A stretch of DNA of 64,000 nucleotides. Source: Nocardia asiatica NBRC 100129. GTDB lineage: Bacteria > Actinomycetota > Actinomycetes > Mycobacteriales > Mycobacteriaceae. Shown piece after piece: positions 15,082 to 23,226 of the stretch. How positions within the stretch are numbered: position 1 is the first letter of the stretch; the number at the start of each line of letters is the position of its first letter. Made by a program: the position numbers and the translations under genes. The stretch lies in assembly GCF_000308415.1 (NCBI RefSeq), contig NZ_BAFS01000475.1:1-64000 (forward strand), written 5' to 3'. Below the pieces are notes generated by a model. It was not told where the DNA came from. It did not search any database and saw only the letters and a list, made by a program, of their open reading frames with translations.

Positions 15082-15113
15082 AACTCCTTCCGACCTGGGT
15101 CGGAAGGAGTTTT
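15082..15113 (+). terminator. Intrinsic terminator of tRNA-Pro
   Basis: AACTCCTTCCGAC (15082-15094) and GTCGGAAGGAGTT (15099-15111) form a perfect 13-base-pair stem with loop CTGG, followed by TT and CTC. It directly follows the tRNA gene. Confidence 0.9.
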
Positions 15114-15308
15114 CTCGTTCCGGGGACGGCTCCTATTCGAGTGGTTCTCACCGAAATCTCACGTTTTCGGGCCGGTGGAGCCCGGGCCTGCCGCTCGAGC
15201 GCATCTCGATTGTCCGGAACGGTCTCCGGTGCATCGCTGTAGTGTGCCTTGCCGAACCCGTGGGTGTTGCCGAGCGCTGACGGGCGGCGTCTTCAGGGTC
15301 GCCATAGG

Positions 15309-15555
15309 AAATGATCGACCGCGGTGGCCGAGCCTTTGCGGAACGTGCGCGGGGTCATCCAGGCGAAGTCGTCCCCGCGTGCGGGGCGTCACGTCCGGCC
15401 GAAGTTGGTCGGGTTGCGCACCGACCCGTTGTGGGCAGGGAACAGCAGCTCTATCGGTTGCGGCCTCGACGGAGTGGGCGGGCAGGATGCGCTGCCAGCC
15501 GTTGTCGGTCTTGGGGCTGGCCTGCGCACCCATTTTCCCTTCACCTCGACCAGGG
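15309..15555 (-). pseudogene. Remnant of a tyrosine recombinase (phage-type integrase)
   Basis: Reading the minus strand, four integrase-like pieces occur in the right order but in shifting frames: VEVKGK near 15545, ASPKTDNGWQRILPA near 15505, IELLFPAHNGSVRNPTNFGR near 15425, and DFAWMTPRTFRKGSATAVDH near 15340. The last matches the HxFRK box of actinobacterial site-specific integrases with the His replaced by Arg. At least two frameshifts separate the pieces and the C-terminal catalytic Tyr region is not found. About 230 bases from tRNA-Pro, it is the scar of an integrative element. Confidence 0.75.
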
Positions 15556-16006
15556 GTGGTGCCGGTGCTGCGGGGAGGGGGACTGGGCGCCTCCAGGCCG
15601 ATGTTCTCGAGCAGCGGCGCGAAGGTTCGCCGCCCAAGGCGGGTCGACCGGATCCGTCTGGTTGTCGGATGGTTGAGGGGCAGGGCAGAAAGAACTTGCT
15701 CGGTGCGCGATTTTTCGAGAACGATGATGCGAGAACGATGATCGGCCAGAGCTGGGCGAGTCGAGGTAGTGAAGTCCTCGTTGTGGTCCCGGTTCGGAGG
15801 TTGGGGGGGTCGCACCGGTGCCAGGTCGTATTCGCTGGTGGCCGGACCGTCGAGCAGTTGTGGGGACGGCAGTTCGCCGTGCCCCTGCAGGTCGATGTCG
15901 GGTGGTTCGGTGCGGACCAACCGGGTCAGGCGGGGAAGGACTGACGTCACCGAGCCACTGTTTTCGGGGGCAGCCGAAAGCAATTGCAGGAAAATATTAT
16001 TCGGCC
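15556..16006. other. Gene-poor stretch beside the integrase relic
   Basis: Frames here are open on both strands by composition only. I see no conserved motif, no terminator and no convincing start, and consider it eroded DNA belonging to the former element. I looked for a second copy of the tRNA 3-prime end and saw none. Confidence 0.4.
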
Positions 16007-16219
16007 ATGATCTTCCCAACTCGGACACTGCGCGTCAGTGTCGCCGCAATCGCCATCACCACGGGACTTGTCACCGCCGCCGGCCCGGCCGCCGCAGACA
16101 CTCCCGGTACGGGCAGTAGTTCGGTCGGCACTGGCTCCGCCGCTGTGGTGCAGAACCTTATTACGTCGCTCGCTTGCGCCGTGGGCGCCATGTCATGCCC
16201 CATCGTCATACCCAAGTGA
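16007..16219 (+). CDS. Small secreted peptide
   Basis: A 70-residue ORF with an ATG at 16007. The first 30 residues are a clear signal peptide: positively charged start FPTRTLR, hydrophobic core VSVAAIAITTGLVTAAG, cleavage expected after AAA in PAAADTPG. The mature part of about 40 residues is Gly/Ser-rich (GTGSSSVGTGSA) and then apolar with two Cys (SLACAVGAMSCPIV) that could form a disulphide. AGGAAAA upstream is rather far away. Its end overlaps the tail of the convergent P450 frame by 27 bases. Function unknown; short secreted proteins like this are common in nocardial genomes. Confidence 0.65.
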   Translation: MIFPTRTLRVSVAAIAITTGLVTAAGPAAADTPGTGSSSVGTGSAAVVQNLITSLACAVGAMSCPIVIPK

Positions 16220-17746
16220 CCGGGCGGGCGGACTGACGAAGAGTTTCTCGCTCATCGATTTGTGATGGGCGAAGCCCATCCGCCCTGACAACGCCATTTC
16301 AGCAGAACCGTCCGTTGCTACGAGTCCGCGCAGGTTGGACCACGGGGAGTCGGGGCACGTGGGCCGGTAAATGCTGCGGGAGCAGTTGCCGTCAGCCTGT
16401 AAGACGCGATGTCCGGATGTAGGTAGCGCCCGGTGATCCGAGACTCCCGGTCTCCGGCGATCTTTTGGAGCCGATGCACCGGACACGCGCTCGTCGGCGA
16501 ACCACGTCGGCTCGGTGCGCCCCGCGCCCGAGCCGACGTGGACGCTCGTCGCCCAGGTGCGATCAGGGGACAGGGAGGGGGCGGATGGCGGAAAGGTCAC
16601 CGGGACCGTCGCGGGTGCGCGGTGGAAGGGGTCCGATAGCCAGGTTACTTCGTCGGGAGGAATCGCCAGGCGGATCTCCGGTAGGGCGTCGAGTAGTTGG
16701 TCGAGGGCTTCCTGGACGATGACCATGGCCAGCGACTGGGCGGGGCACGCGTGCGGACCGGCGCCCCAGGCGAGATGTGAACGATTGCCCTGGCGTTCAC
16801 CCGCCGCAGCGGCGGGATCGTTGTTGCACGCCGCCAGACCGATCAGCACCGGCTGGTGCTGCGGCAGCCACGCGTCCCCGACGACCTGCGGCTGAGTGGG
16901 ATACCGGAAGCAGGAATTCGCCTTCGGCGGGTCGGTGAACAGCACCTCGTCGATCGCGTCCCGGGTGGACAGCGCTCCGCCGAGCAGTTCGCCGCCGAAC
17001 CGGTCGTCGGTCGCCAGCGAAAGCACGGTGACCGCGATCAGATTCCAGGTCGGTTCGGCGCCGGTCGTGTACAGCATGGTCAGCTGGTGCACGAGTTCGG
17101 TTTCGCTGAGCCGAGCCGGATGCTGGACCAGCCAGGACGCCGCGTCGTTCGCGGGCGCTGCCTTTTTGGCCGAGATCACCGCGAACATCGTCGCTTCGAG
17201 CGTTCGCCTGCTCGCCTCCGCCGCGTCTGTGTCGGTGGCGTCGCGCAGGTTCATCATCGCCGCGTACGCGTTCTCGCGGACCTCGCGGGGAAGGCCCAGC
17301 ACTTCCTCGAGCACGCCGACGGTGAGCGGGATCGCGTACTCGGTGAGCAGGTCCGCCGAACCGGCCGCGCAGAAGCCGTTGATCAACGACACGGCGGTGC
17401 GTTCCACCGTGTCGCGCAGCGTGTGCAGATCGATCCGGTCGAGACTGCCGGTGACGGCGGTCCGGTAGCGGGAATGCTCGTCTCCCGTGGTCCGCGACGC
17501 GTCCGGTCGCCAGCGCATCGCCAACGGCACCGGACATTCTGTCGGCACACTCTGCTCCCACTGGCTCGGATCAGCGGAGAATCGGGTGGAATCGCTGAGG
17601 ATGTCCAGTGCGGTGCGGTAATCGATGACGAGAGTCGCCGGCACTCCCGGCGCGACCTCAACCGGAACCAGCGGACCGTGCTCGCCGCGCATGCGCTGGT
17701 ATGTGGTGTGCGGGTCGGCCGCGAACTCGTCCGAATACAGCTTCAC
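16193..17746 (-). CDS. Cytochrome P450 lacking the ExxR arginine (CYP157-like)
   Basis: A 517-residue P450-like protein from the GTG at 17744-17746. The heme-ligand loop HLAWGAGPHACPAQSLA places the thiolate at Cys334. The I-helix segment reads YTTGAEPTWN. The K-helix, where nearly all P450s have ExxR, reads DEVLFTDPP, so Glu267 is not followed by Arg at position 270. Loss of ExxR is documented for the CYP157 family of actinomycetes, which this resembles in its K-helix and Cys loop. After SDPFHRAPATVPVTF, where relatives end, the frame continues for roughly 120 unusual residues, perhaps after loss of the original stop. No ferredoxin or conservon genes adjoin it, so its activity is uncertain. 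Confidence 0.82.
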   Translation of the reverse strand: MKLYSDEFAADPHTTYQRMRGEHGPLVPVEVAPGVPATLVIDYRTALDILSDSTRFSADPSQWEQSVPTECPVPLAMRWRPDASRTTGDEHSRYRTAVTGSLDRIDLHTLRDTVERTAVSLINGFCAAGSADLLTEYAIPLTVGVLEEVLGLPREVRENAYAAMMNLRDATDTDAAEASRRTLEATMFAVISAKKAAPANDAASWLVQHPARLSETELVHQLTMLYTTGAEPTWNLIAVTVLSLATDDRFGGELLGGALSTRDAIDEVLFTDPPKANSCFRYPTQPQVVGDAWLPQHQPVLIGLAACNNDPAAAAGERQGNRSHLAWGAGPHACPAQSLAMVIVQEALDQLLDALPEIRLAIPPDEVTWLSDPFHRAPATVPVTFPPSAPSLSPDRTWATSVHVGSGAGRTEPTWFADERVSGASAPKDRRRPGVSDHRALPTSGHRVLQADGNCSRSIYRPTCPDSPWSNLRGLVATDGSAEMALSGRMGFAHHKSMSEKLFVSPPARSLGYDDGA

Positions 17747-18610
17747 CGCCGGGCACCGTAGCGATGCGGCGTGGACGGGCGAGACGGTTGTCTCGCTTCG
17801 TGCGAAAGAGACGAAATCATGAGCAGGCTCCTGAACGCGAAGGCAAAGGGGCGACGACGGGATCCGTACGGCTTCGCTGGCGCAAACGGATCCGGCCGTC
17901 CGGGAAAGAGCTGGTCCGGCTACCGCGGGAAGGTACGGAGGGAAGGCCGCCGACGCGCGGAGGATGCGAATAGTCGGCCTGCTGCGCGGGTGGTGAATCT
18001 TGCCGATCCATGTGCCCGGTGCGACCTCGACACTGCTGAACTCCCCTGTTACGCCGCCGGCAAGTGGCGCCACGGCCGAACCAGGCCCGTCGTACCGACC
18101 GGTATGCCAAATCTGTTCGACCGCAGCATAATTCGACTAACGGTGGGGGAGCATACGCATACCGGCCGCCGTTCGCAGCGCGAGAATTCGGGCCTGCGTC
18201 GCCCTGGACGCAGCGAGGTACGTCGGCACGGGGATCGTACGGCCGCGCTGACTCGAAACCGGCATACGAGTAGTTCTGCGCCGACCGGCCGGGGCATTCG
18301 GTGCCGTGAACTGTGTTGCTGCTGAAGCCCGGCCGCAATATGCGCGGGATTCGGACACCTTCGGAGTTGCTTCTCGAACTCCGTGCGGACGCTGCCGACC
18401 GGCGTCACCCCTGTTCGGCAGCCGCTTTAGACCCAGCGACCAGGTGGGCGATGTCACAATTCGGTTCGGTCGAAGCAACCCGCAGCCGGTGCCATGCCCC
18501 GAGACGCACCACGGAAAGAATTGGCGAGATGCCATGGTGATGTGCGACCGTGCCGAGCGTGAGCCGGCGCGGCCTCGGGACGTCGAGCCGACCATGCGCC
18601 CCTTTGCGAA
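17747..18610. other. 864-base stretch without a recognisable gene
   Basis: Several overlapping frames are open on both strands but none shows a convincing ribosome-binding site, domain or consistent codon usage. I see no repeats or RNA gene. It contains the upstream region of the P450 gene and the downstream flank of the SDR/GNAT pair. Confidence 0.4.
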
Positions 18611-19330
18611 TCAGCGTGTGGTGTGTGCGCCGCCGTTGATGTGCAGCGTTTGGCCGGTGATGTGGCGGGCAGTGGGGGAGGCGAGGAATTCCACGAGTCC
18701 GGCGACGTCTTCGGGCAGACCGGCCTTCTTGTTGTGGGTCGCCGCGATCAACGCCGCGCGGCGTTCGTCGGTGAGTTCGCCACGGAAGAAGTCGGTCTCG
18801 GCGATATATCCCGGGGACACCACGTTGACGGTGACGCCGTGTGGCGCCAGCTGGGCCGACAATCCCGCCGACCACGCCGCCAAAGCCGCCTTGGCCGCGC
18901 CGTAGGAACTCGCGGCGTATTCCGCGCCGATCGAACCGATGTTGACGACTGCTCCACCCTTCGGCAGGCGATCCCGCAACGCGGTGGTCGTCAACACCGC
19001 GCTCAGCAGGTTCGCGTCGAGGTTGGCCCGCCACTGCGCCGCGATCTGATCGAGGGATTCGGCGGTCGGCCGCCCGAGATCGGTGTTCGCGCCTGCCATG
19101 TTGACCAGCACGTCCACCGTCGGCCCGAGCTGACCGGCCAGCCGCTGCACGTCGGCGGGATCGGCGGAGTCACAACGGATTCCGGTCGCACCGAGTTCGT
19201 CGGCGGTGCGTTCGACCTGGTCGTGATCCCGGCCGGTGAAAACGACGAAGTCACCGGCCGCGGCGAAGCGCTGGACGACGTGGCGCCCGATACCCCGGCT
19301 GCCGCCGGTGACCACTACCGTGCGCGTCAT
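18611..19330 (-). CDS. Short-chain dehydrogenase/reductase
   Basis: A 239-residue classical SDR, expected to reduce or oxidise a carbonyl/alcohol with NAD(P)(H). TGGSRGIG is the cofactor-binding loop, VNMAGA corresponds to the NNAG motif, IGSIGAEYAASSYGAAK supplies Ser, Tyr and Lys of the active site, and VNVVSPGYI is the PG motif. The Arg after the glycine-rich loop and FTGRD at the end of the second strand favour NADPH. It overlaps the end of the upstream GNAT gene by four bases (ATGA), so both form one transcript. Substrate not predictable; FabG-like fold without fatty-acid context. Confidence 0.9.
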   Translation of the reverse strand: MTRTVVVTGGSRGIGRHVVQRFAAAGDFVVFTGRDHDQVERTADELGATGIRCDSADPADVQRLAGQLGPTVDVLVNMAGANTDLGRPTAESLDQIAAQWRANLDANLLSAVLTTTALRDRLPKGGAVVNIGSIGAEYAASSYGAAKAALAAWSAGLSAQLAPHGVTVNVVSPGYIAETDFFRGELTDERRAALIAATHNKKAGLPEDVAGLVEFLASPTARHITGQTLHINGGAHTTR

Positions 19331-20058
19331 CGGAGGTCACTCGCTGATGCGGACGGCGCCTGCACGATCGTCAACTTCGAACGCTTTCGCAGTGTGAAAC
19401 CCAGCGACTCGTACAGGCTGATGGCTGTCGTGTTGTGGGCGAGCGCATGTAAAAACGGTATCTCACCTCGGGCGCGGATGCCCGCGCCGATCGCGCGGAT
19501 CAGGCGCGTCGCGAAGCCGCGGCCACGGAACTGCGCGTCGGTGCACACGGCGCTGATCTCGGTCCAGCCGGGCGGGTGCAGGCGCTCCCCGGCCATCGCC
19601 ACCAGGCGGCCGTGTACACGCAGCCCCAGATAGGTGCCCATTTCGATGGTTCGCGGCGCGTACGGCCCCGGTTCGGTGCGTGCGATCAGATTCAGAATTT
19701 CCGGCACGTCCGCCGCGGTGAGAGTTTCCAGTTCGGGGTCGTCGGCGACGTGCAGCGCGCTGCCGTCCATCTGCACCGAGTCCAATTCGTGGAGGATCGT
19801 CCAGCCGACCGGTGGCACGTGGCCGTCACCGCGCAGGGCGGTGCTGCCACCCGGTCCGAGCAGGGTGGCCAGATCGGCCCAGTCCCGTTGGCCGAGAACC
19901 GGTGGATGGCCGACGAACCCGGCGACTTCCGGGTCGTAACGGCAGATCCGTCCCACCCACCCGGCGAACCGGCGATGCTCGCCATAGAGCGACCCTCCCA
20001 CCGGATCGTCGAGCGGGTGCGGCGAGGTATCGATGTCGATGGTCGACTCGAGGGTCAA
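19327..20058 (-). CDS. GNAT-family N-acetyltransferase
   Basis: A 243-residue protein whose C-terminal half is a GNAT domain: EISAVCTDAQFRGRGFATRL carries the acetyl-CoA pyrophosphate-binding R/Q-x-x-G-x-G/A loop, and LHALAHNTTAISLYESLGF the final motif. The N-terminal half is a degenerate second domain. I chose the TTG at 20056-20058 because AAGGAG lies seven bases before it; a GTG at 20073 and an ATG further up in frame have no ribosome-binding site. It leads the SDR by a four-base overlap. Likely an amine or peptide acetyltransferase of unknown target. Confidence 0.85.
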   Translation of the reverse strand: MTLESTIDIDTSPHPLDDPVGGSLYGEHRRFAGWVGRICRYDPEVAGFVGHPPVLGQRDWADLATLLGPGGSTALRGDGHVPPVGWTILHELDSVQMDGSALHVADDPELETLTAADVPEILNLIARTEPGPYAPRTIEMGTYLGLRVHGRLVAMAGERLHPPGWTEISAVCTDAQFRGRGFATRLIRAIGAGIRARGEIPFLHALAHNTTAISLYESLGFTLRKRSKLTIVQAPSASASDLR

Positions 20059-20240
20059 CGCCCACTCCTTCACAACAGCGTCCGACGAGAGAACGTTAGC
20101 CGAGCACATGACCAGTGGGCATCGGTTGCGCTCACCGCGATCGAGACGCGTATCGCCGCGCGCGGCCATCGACATCGGTCATGTTCGGTAGCGTAAGCCT
20201 GTCCGGTGGCGGACCGGACGGCGTGAATAGGAGCGGACTG

Positions 20241-21065
20241 GTGCGTGTCCATCATCTGGATGCCGGGGGGACTCGTCCTTTCGGCGGCCGGCTGTTCGAC
20301 GGCAGGCCGGGCGTATGGCGCAAGGCCGCCGGAGCGTGTCATTGCCTGTTGATCGAGCACTCGGCCGGGTTGGCGCTGGTGGACACCGGTTACGGCGAGC
20401 AGGCCGTGGTCCGGCCGGAGGTCTGGGTGGGGCGGCAGCTCATCCGGCAATCGGACCCGGTTCTCGACCAGCCGATCGCCCGGCAGATCGAGGCGCTCGG
20501 CTTCTCCCGCGCCGATGTCCGCGACATCGTCGTGACACACCTCGATCTCGACCACTCGGGTGGGCTCGCCGATTTCCCTCAGGCCACCGTGCATGTGTAT
20601 CGGGCGGAGCTGGACATGGTCGAGAAGCCGTTCGGCCGTCAGGAGAAGTTCCGCTATCGATCCGTGCACTTCGAGCACGGACCCAAGTGGTCGGTCTACG
20701 ACGAGTCCGACAGCCGCGCGGAGCGATGGTACGGATTCCGGGCGGTCCGCGCACTGCGGGGTCTGTCACCGGAGATACTCATGGTTCCGCTGACCGGGCA
20801 CTCGCGCGGTCACGTCGGCGTCGCCGTGGACACCGGTGACGGCTGGCTGTTGCACGCCGGTGACGCTTACACCCACCACGGCCAGATGCGCGAGAAGCCT
20901 TCGACGCCCCTGGGAGTGCGCGCCTTCCAGCGATATGTGGACACGCACCGGCAGTCCCGGATCGAGAATCAGCAGCGGCTGCGGGAACTCGTCCGCGACA
21001 ATGGCGACAAGGTGACGGTGTTCTCCGCACATTGCGCCACGGAATTCGAGCGACTGCGCCGTTGA
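20241..21065 (+). CDS. Metallo-beta-lactamase-fold hydrolase
   Basis: A 274-residue metallo-hydrolase. VVTHLDLDHSGG is the HxHxDH metal motif, TGHSRGHVGV the third His, HAGDAYTH the bridging Asp region, and VFSAHCATEF the last His, so a binuclear metal site of the lactonase/glyoxalase II kind is intact. The GTG at 20241 follows AATAGGAGCGGACTG, a good Shine-Dalgarno at eight bases; longer in-frame starts lack one. The GHS-x-GH spacing and overall length recall AiiA-type lactonases, but acyl-homoserine lactone cleavage is only one possibility. No signal peptide. It is divergent from the GNAT/SDR pair. Confidence 0.87.
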   Translation: MRVHHLDAGGTRPFGGRLFDGRPGVWRKAAGACHCLLIEHSAGLALVDTGYGEQAVVRPEVWVGRQLIRQSDPVLDQPIARQIEALGFSRADVRDIVVTHLDLDHSGGLADFPQATVHVYRAELDMVEKPFGRQEKFRYRSVHFEHGPKWSVYDESDSRAERWYGFRAVRALRGLSPEILMVPLTGHSRGHVGVAVDTGDGWLLHAGDAYTHHGQMREKPSTPLGVRAFQRYVDTHRQSRIENQQRLRELVRDNGDKVTVFSAHCATEFERLRR

Positions 21066-21150
21066 CACCCGGCTGGCTCACTTCTTCGCACTCGTGAGCA
21101 TCAGCGGCCCGCGGCGCCACCGATGCCGTCATCAACGGACCGAGCCGGGT

Positions 21151-22182
21151 TCACCGCCGGGCGATCGCCCGCGTCACGCTACGGAAGACTCGCCGCCGGA
21201 GGCTCGCGCGCGCCCTGGCGAGCAGCGGGGGTTCCGGAGCGGGCGCAACGTCGCCGAACCTGGGGAATAGTGCCAAGGCATTGTCGCGCTGGATCTTTCG
21301 CCGCATGGTGTCGTCACAATCGGGAAAGGTTTCCAGCCCGGCGTTGAAGTAGTGAACCGCGGGTTCGGGGGCGAAGGGCCAGTCGCTGCCGTAGAGCACA
21401 TGCCCGGGTTGGGCGAACGCGAGCAGAGTCGGCAGTGTGGCCGCACTCGCCGAGAGCGCTGTGTCGAAATAGAACCCGGCGAAGTCGTCGAGGATGTCCA
21501 GCGGACTGCGCCCGGTGTCGTTGAAGATCGCCAGTGCCATGCGGTGGGCGGCGTACGGGACGAACCCGCCCGCATGGCCGAGGATGAAGCGGATGTGCGG
21601 GTAACGACGGCGGATGTCGTTGCGCACCAGCAAAAACGCCGCCCGGGTGGTGTCGAGCAGGAAATCCGCAGCGAAGGGCGGAACGCCGGGCACGGCGGGC
21701 GCGGGGAGATCGGCCGGATGGACGAACGCGACGGCGGAGCGTTCGTCCAGGACGCGGAAGAGTTCGTCCTGTCCTTCTTCGCCCAGGTAGGTGCCCGCCG
21801 CGTTGCCGAGCAGCACGACGCCGTCGGCGTGCAGGTCGTCGAGGGCGCGCCGCGCCTCGGCGGCGGCCGCGCCGACGTGGGGCATGGCGAGGGTGGCGAA
21901 GAAGCCGAAGCGGTCGGGTTCGGCGCCTGCCAGCGCGGCGGTGTAGTCGTTGAGTGACCGGGCCAGTCCGGCCGCCTCCGTGGGATCGGGCAGGAAGGTG
22001 GCGCCGGGAGTCGAGACCGACAGCACCGCCGAGGCGATCCCGGCCTGCGTCAGCAGCGCGCGCGCCGCCTCGGGGCTCCATTCGGGCAGCTCACGCCCGC
22101 CCGCGGCGGTGATTCCGTGGGCGCGCAGCGTCTCGGCGTAGGCCGGTGGGATGAGGTGCTGATGCACATCGATGCGATTCAT
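21151..22182 (-). CDS. Amidohydrolase 2 family (ACMSD-like) enzyme
   Basis: A 343-residue TIM-barrel metal-dependent hydrolase or decarboxylase. The N-terminus MNRIDVHQHLIPP carries the first two metal-binding His, VHPADLP and ILGHAGGFVPYAAHRM the later His ligands, and LYGSDWPFAPEP the metal/catalytic Asp. These match amidohydrolase-2 proteins such as aminocarboxymuconate semialdehyde decarboxylase and 2,6-dihydroxybenzoate decarboxylases. The ATG at 22180-22182 follows AAAGGA. It is divergent from the meta-cleavage operon and shares its operator region, so it probably acts on a related aromatic acid or ring-cleavage product. Decarboxylation versus hydrolysis cannot be decided. Confidence 0.87.
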   Translation of the reverse strand: MNRIDVHQHLIPPAYAETLRAHGITAAGGRELPEWSPEAARALLTQAGIASAVLSVSTPGATFLPDPTEAAGLARSLNDYTAALAGAEPDRFGFFATLAMPHVGAAAAEARRALDDLHADGVVLLGNAAGTYLGEEGQDELFRVLDERSAVAFVHPADLPAPAVPGVPPFAADFLLDTTRAAFLLVRNDIRRRYPHIRFILGHAGGFVPYAAHRMALAIFNDTGRSPLDILDDFAGFYFDTALSASAATLPTLLAFAQPGHVLYGSDWPFAPEPAVHYFNAGLETFPDCDDTMRRKIQRDNALALFPRFGDVAPAPEPPLLARARASLRRRVFRSVTRAIARR

Positions 22183-22277
22183 CGCAGGCAGTCCTTTCTT
22201 CGGGCGCGTCGGCCGTGCAGAACGCCGGAAGGTCCGAACCCTCACTCTGGCGTACCGCGTCGGGCCACACAAGCAAT

Positions 22278-22340
22278 TCTGATGATTTCATCATTTCTGC
22301 TTGACAGAGGTTTTCCACATAACTGATGATTACATCAGTT
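22278..22340. promoter_or_regulatory. Promoter and two operators of the meta-cleavage operon
   Basis: A perfect dyad AACTGAT-GATTAC-ATCAGTT lies at 22321-22340. A weaker copy centred on TGATGATTTCATCA (22280-22293) matches it at 16 of 20 positions. Between them TTGACA (22301-22306) is a good -35 box, and a 17-base spacer puts the -10 region inside the perfect dyad. A repressor bound there would block the operon at 22360. The same half-sites with the same N6 spacing occur before the TetR gene at 26764-26783. Confidence 0.8.
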
Positions 22341-22359
22341 CAGTGATCTGGAGGTAGCG

Positions 22360-23226
22360 GTGACCATCGACAACGCAGCCGAGACCGGGCGGGTGATCCG
22401 GGTCGGCGATCGGGAGATCTTCTTCAGCGAGGCGGGTGCCGGTCCGGCCGTGGTGCTCCTGCACGGTGGTGGGCCCGGCGCCAGTGGCCTGTCGAACTAC
22501 TCCCGAAACGTCGAACCGTTGGCGCGGCGGTTCCGGGTGATCGTGTCCGACCTGCCGGGCTACGGGCGCTCCACCAAGCGCATCGACCAGTCCGACCCGT
22601 TCGGAGACCTGGCCGCGGCGGTCGGTGGGCTGTTGGACGCCCTCGACATCGGCTCGGCTCACCTGATCGGAAACTCCTATGGGGGAGCGGCGGCGCTGCG
22701 CTTGGCGATGGACCGGCCGGAGAAGGTGGGCAAGCTGATCCTCATGGGCCCCGGCGGTGTGGGCACCACGCGTGCGCTGCCGACGAAGGGCTTGCAGTCG
22801 CTGCTGTCCTACTACGGTGGCGACGGTCCGAGCCGGGCGAAGCTTGCCGAGTTCGTCCGGGAGTACCTGGTCTACGACGCGGGCGCCGTCACCGACGAGA
22901 TCATCGACGGCCGCTATCGTGCCAGCCTCGATCCGGAGGTGGTGGCCGACCCACCGTTGCGCCGCCCTTCTGGTCCGTCCGCGTTGCGCACCCTGTGGCG
23001 GATGGATTTCACCCGCGACTCCCGGTTGTCCCGGGTACGCAATCGGACGCTGGTGATCTGGGGCGCCGAAGACAAGGTCAACCGGCCTTCCGGTGGGCGC
23101 ATGCTCGCCGAGACCATGCCGAACTGCGACCTGTACCTGGCGGCCGAGACCGGCCACTGGGTGCAGTGGGAACGCGCGGAGCTGTTCAACGCACTGGCGA
23201 GCGCGTTCCTGGGGGCGGCGGCGTGA
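22360..23226 (+). CDS. Meta-cleavage product hydrolase (HsaD/MhpC/BphD-like)
   Basis: A 288-residue alpha/beta hydrolase of the C-C bond hydrolase group, which splits ring-opened 2-hydroxy-6-oxo-dienoates. Typical features: LLHGGGPGASGLSNYSRN (oxyanion hole), IGNSYGGAAAL with the nucleophile Ser (relatives have GNSMGG), GPGGVG after it, WGAEDKVN with the Asp, and AETGHWVQWER with the His. The GTG at 22360 has GGAGG five bases upstream. It is first in the operon, overlaps the extradiol dioxygenase gene by four bases (GTGA) and is preceded by two operator dyads. Context and motifs agree on a step directly after ring fission. Confidence 0.92.
   Translation: MTIDNAAETGRVIRVGDREIFFSEAGAGPAVVLLHGGGPGASGLSNYSRNVEPLARRFRVIVSDLPGYGRSTKRIDQSDPFGDLAAAVGGLLDALDIGSAHLIGNSYGGAAALRLAMDRPEKVGKLILMGPGGVGTTRALPTKGLQSLLSYYGGDGPSRAKLAEFVREYLVYDAGAVTDEIIDGRYRASLDPEVVADPPLRRPSGPSALRTLWRMDFTRDSRLSRVRNRTLVIWGAEDKVNRPSGGRMLAETMPNCDLYLAAETGHWVQWERAELFNALASAFLGAAA

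Noticed and set aside
15069-18610. A direct repeat of the tRNA-Pro 3-prime end as an attR site
   Set aside because: I looked for the T-arm and acceptor sequence downstream and saw no second copy in this window.
20241-21065. Calling the metallo-hydrolase an AHL lactonase
   Set aside because: The metal motif is shared by many families, and neither quorum-sensing genes nor diagnostic residues were seen.
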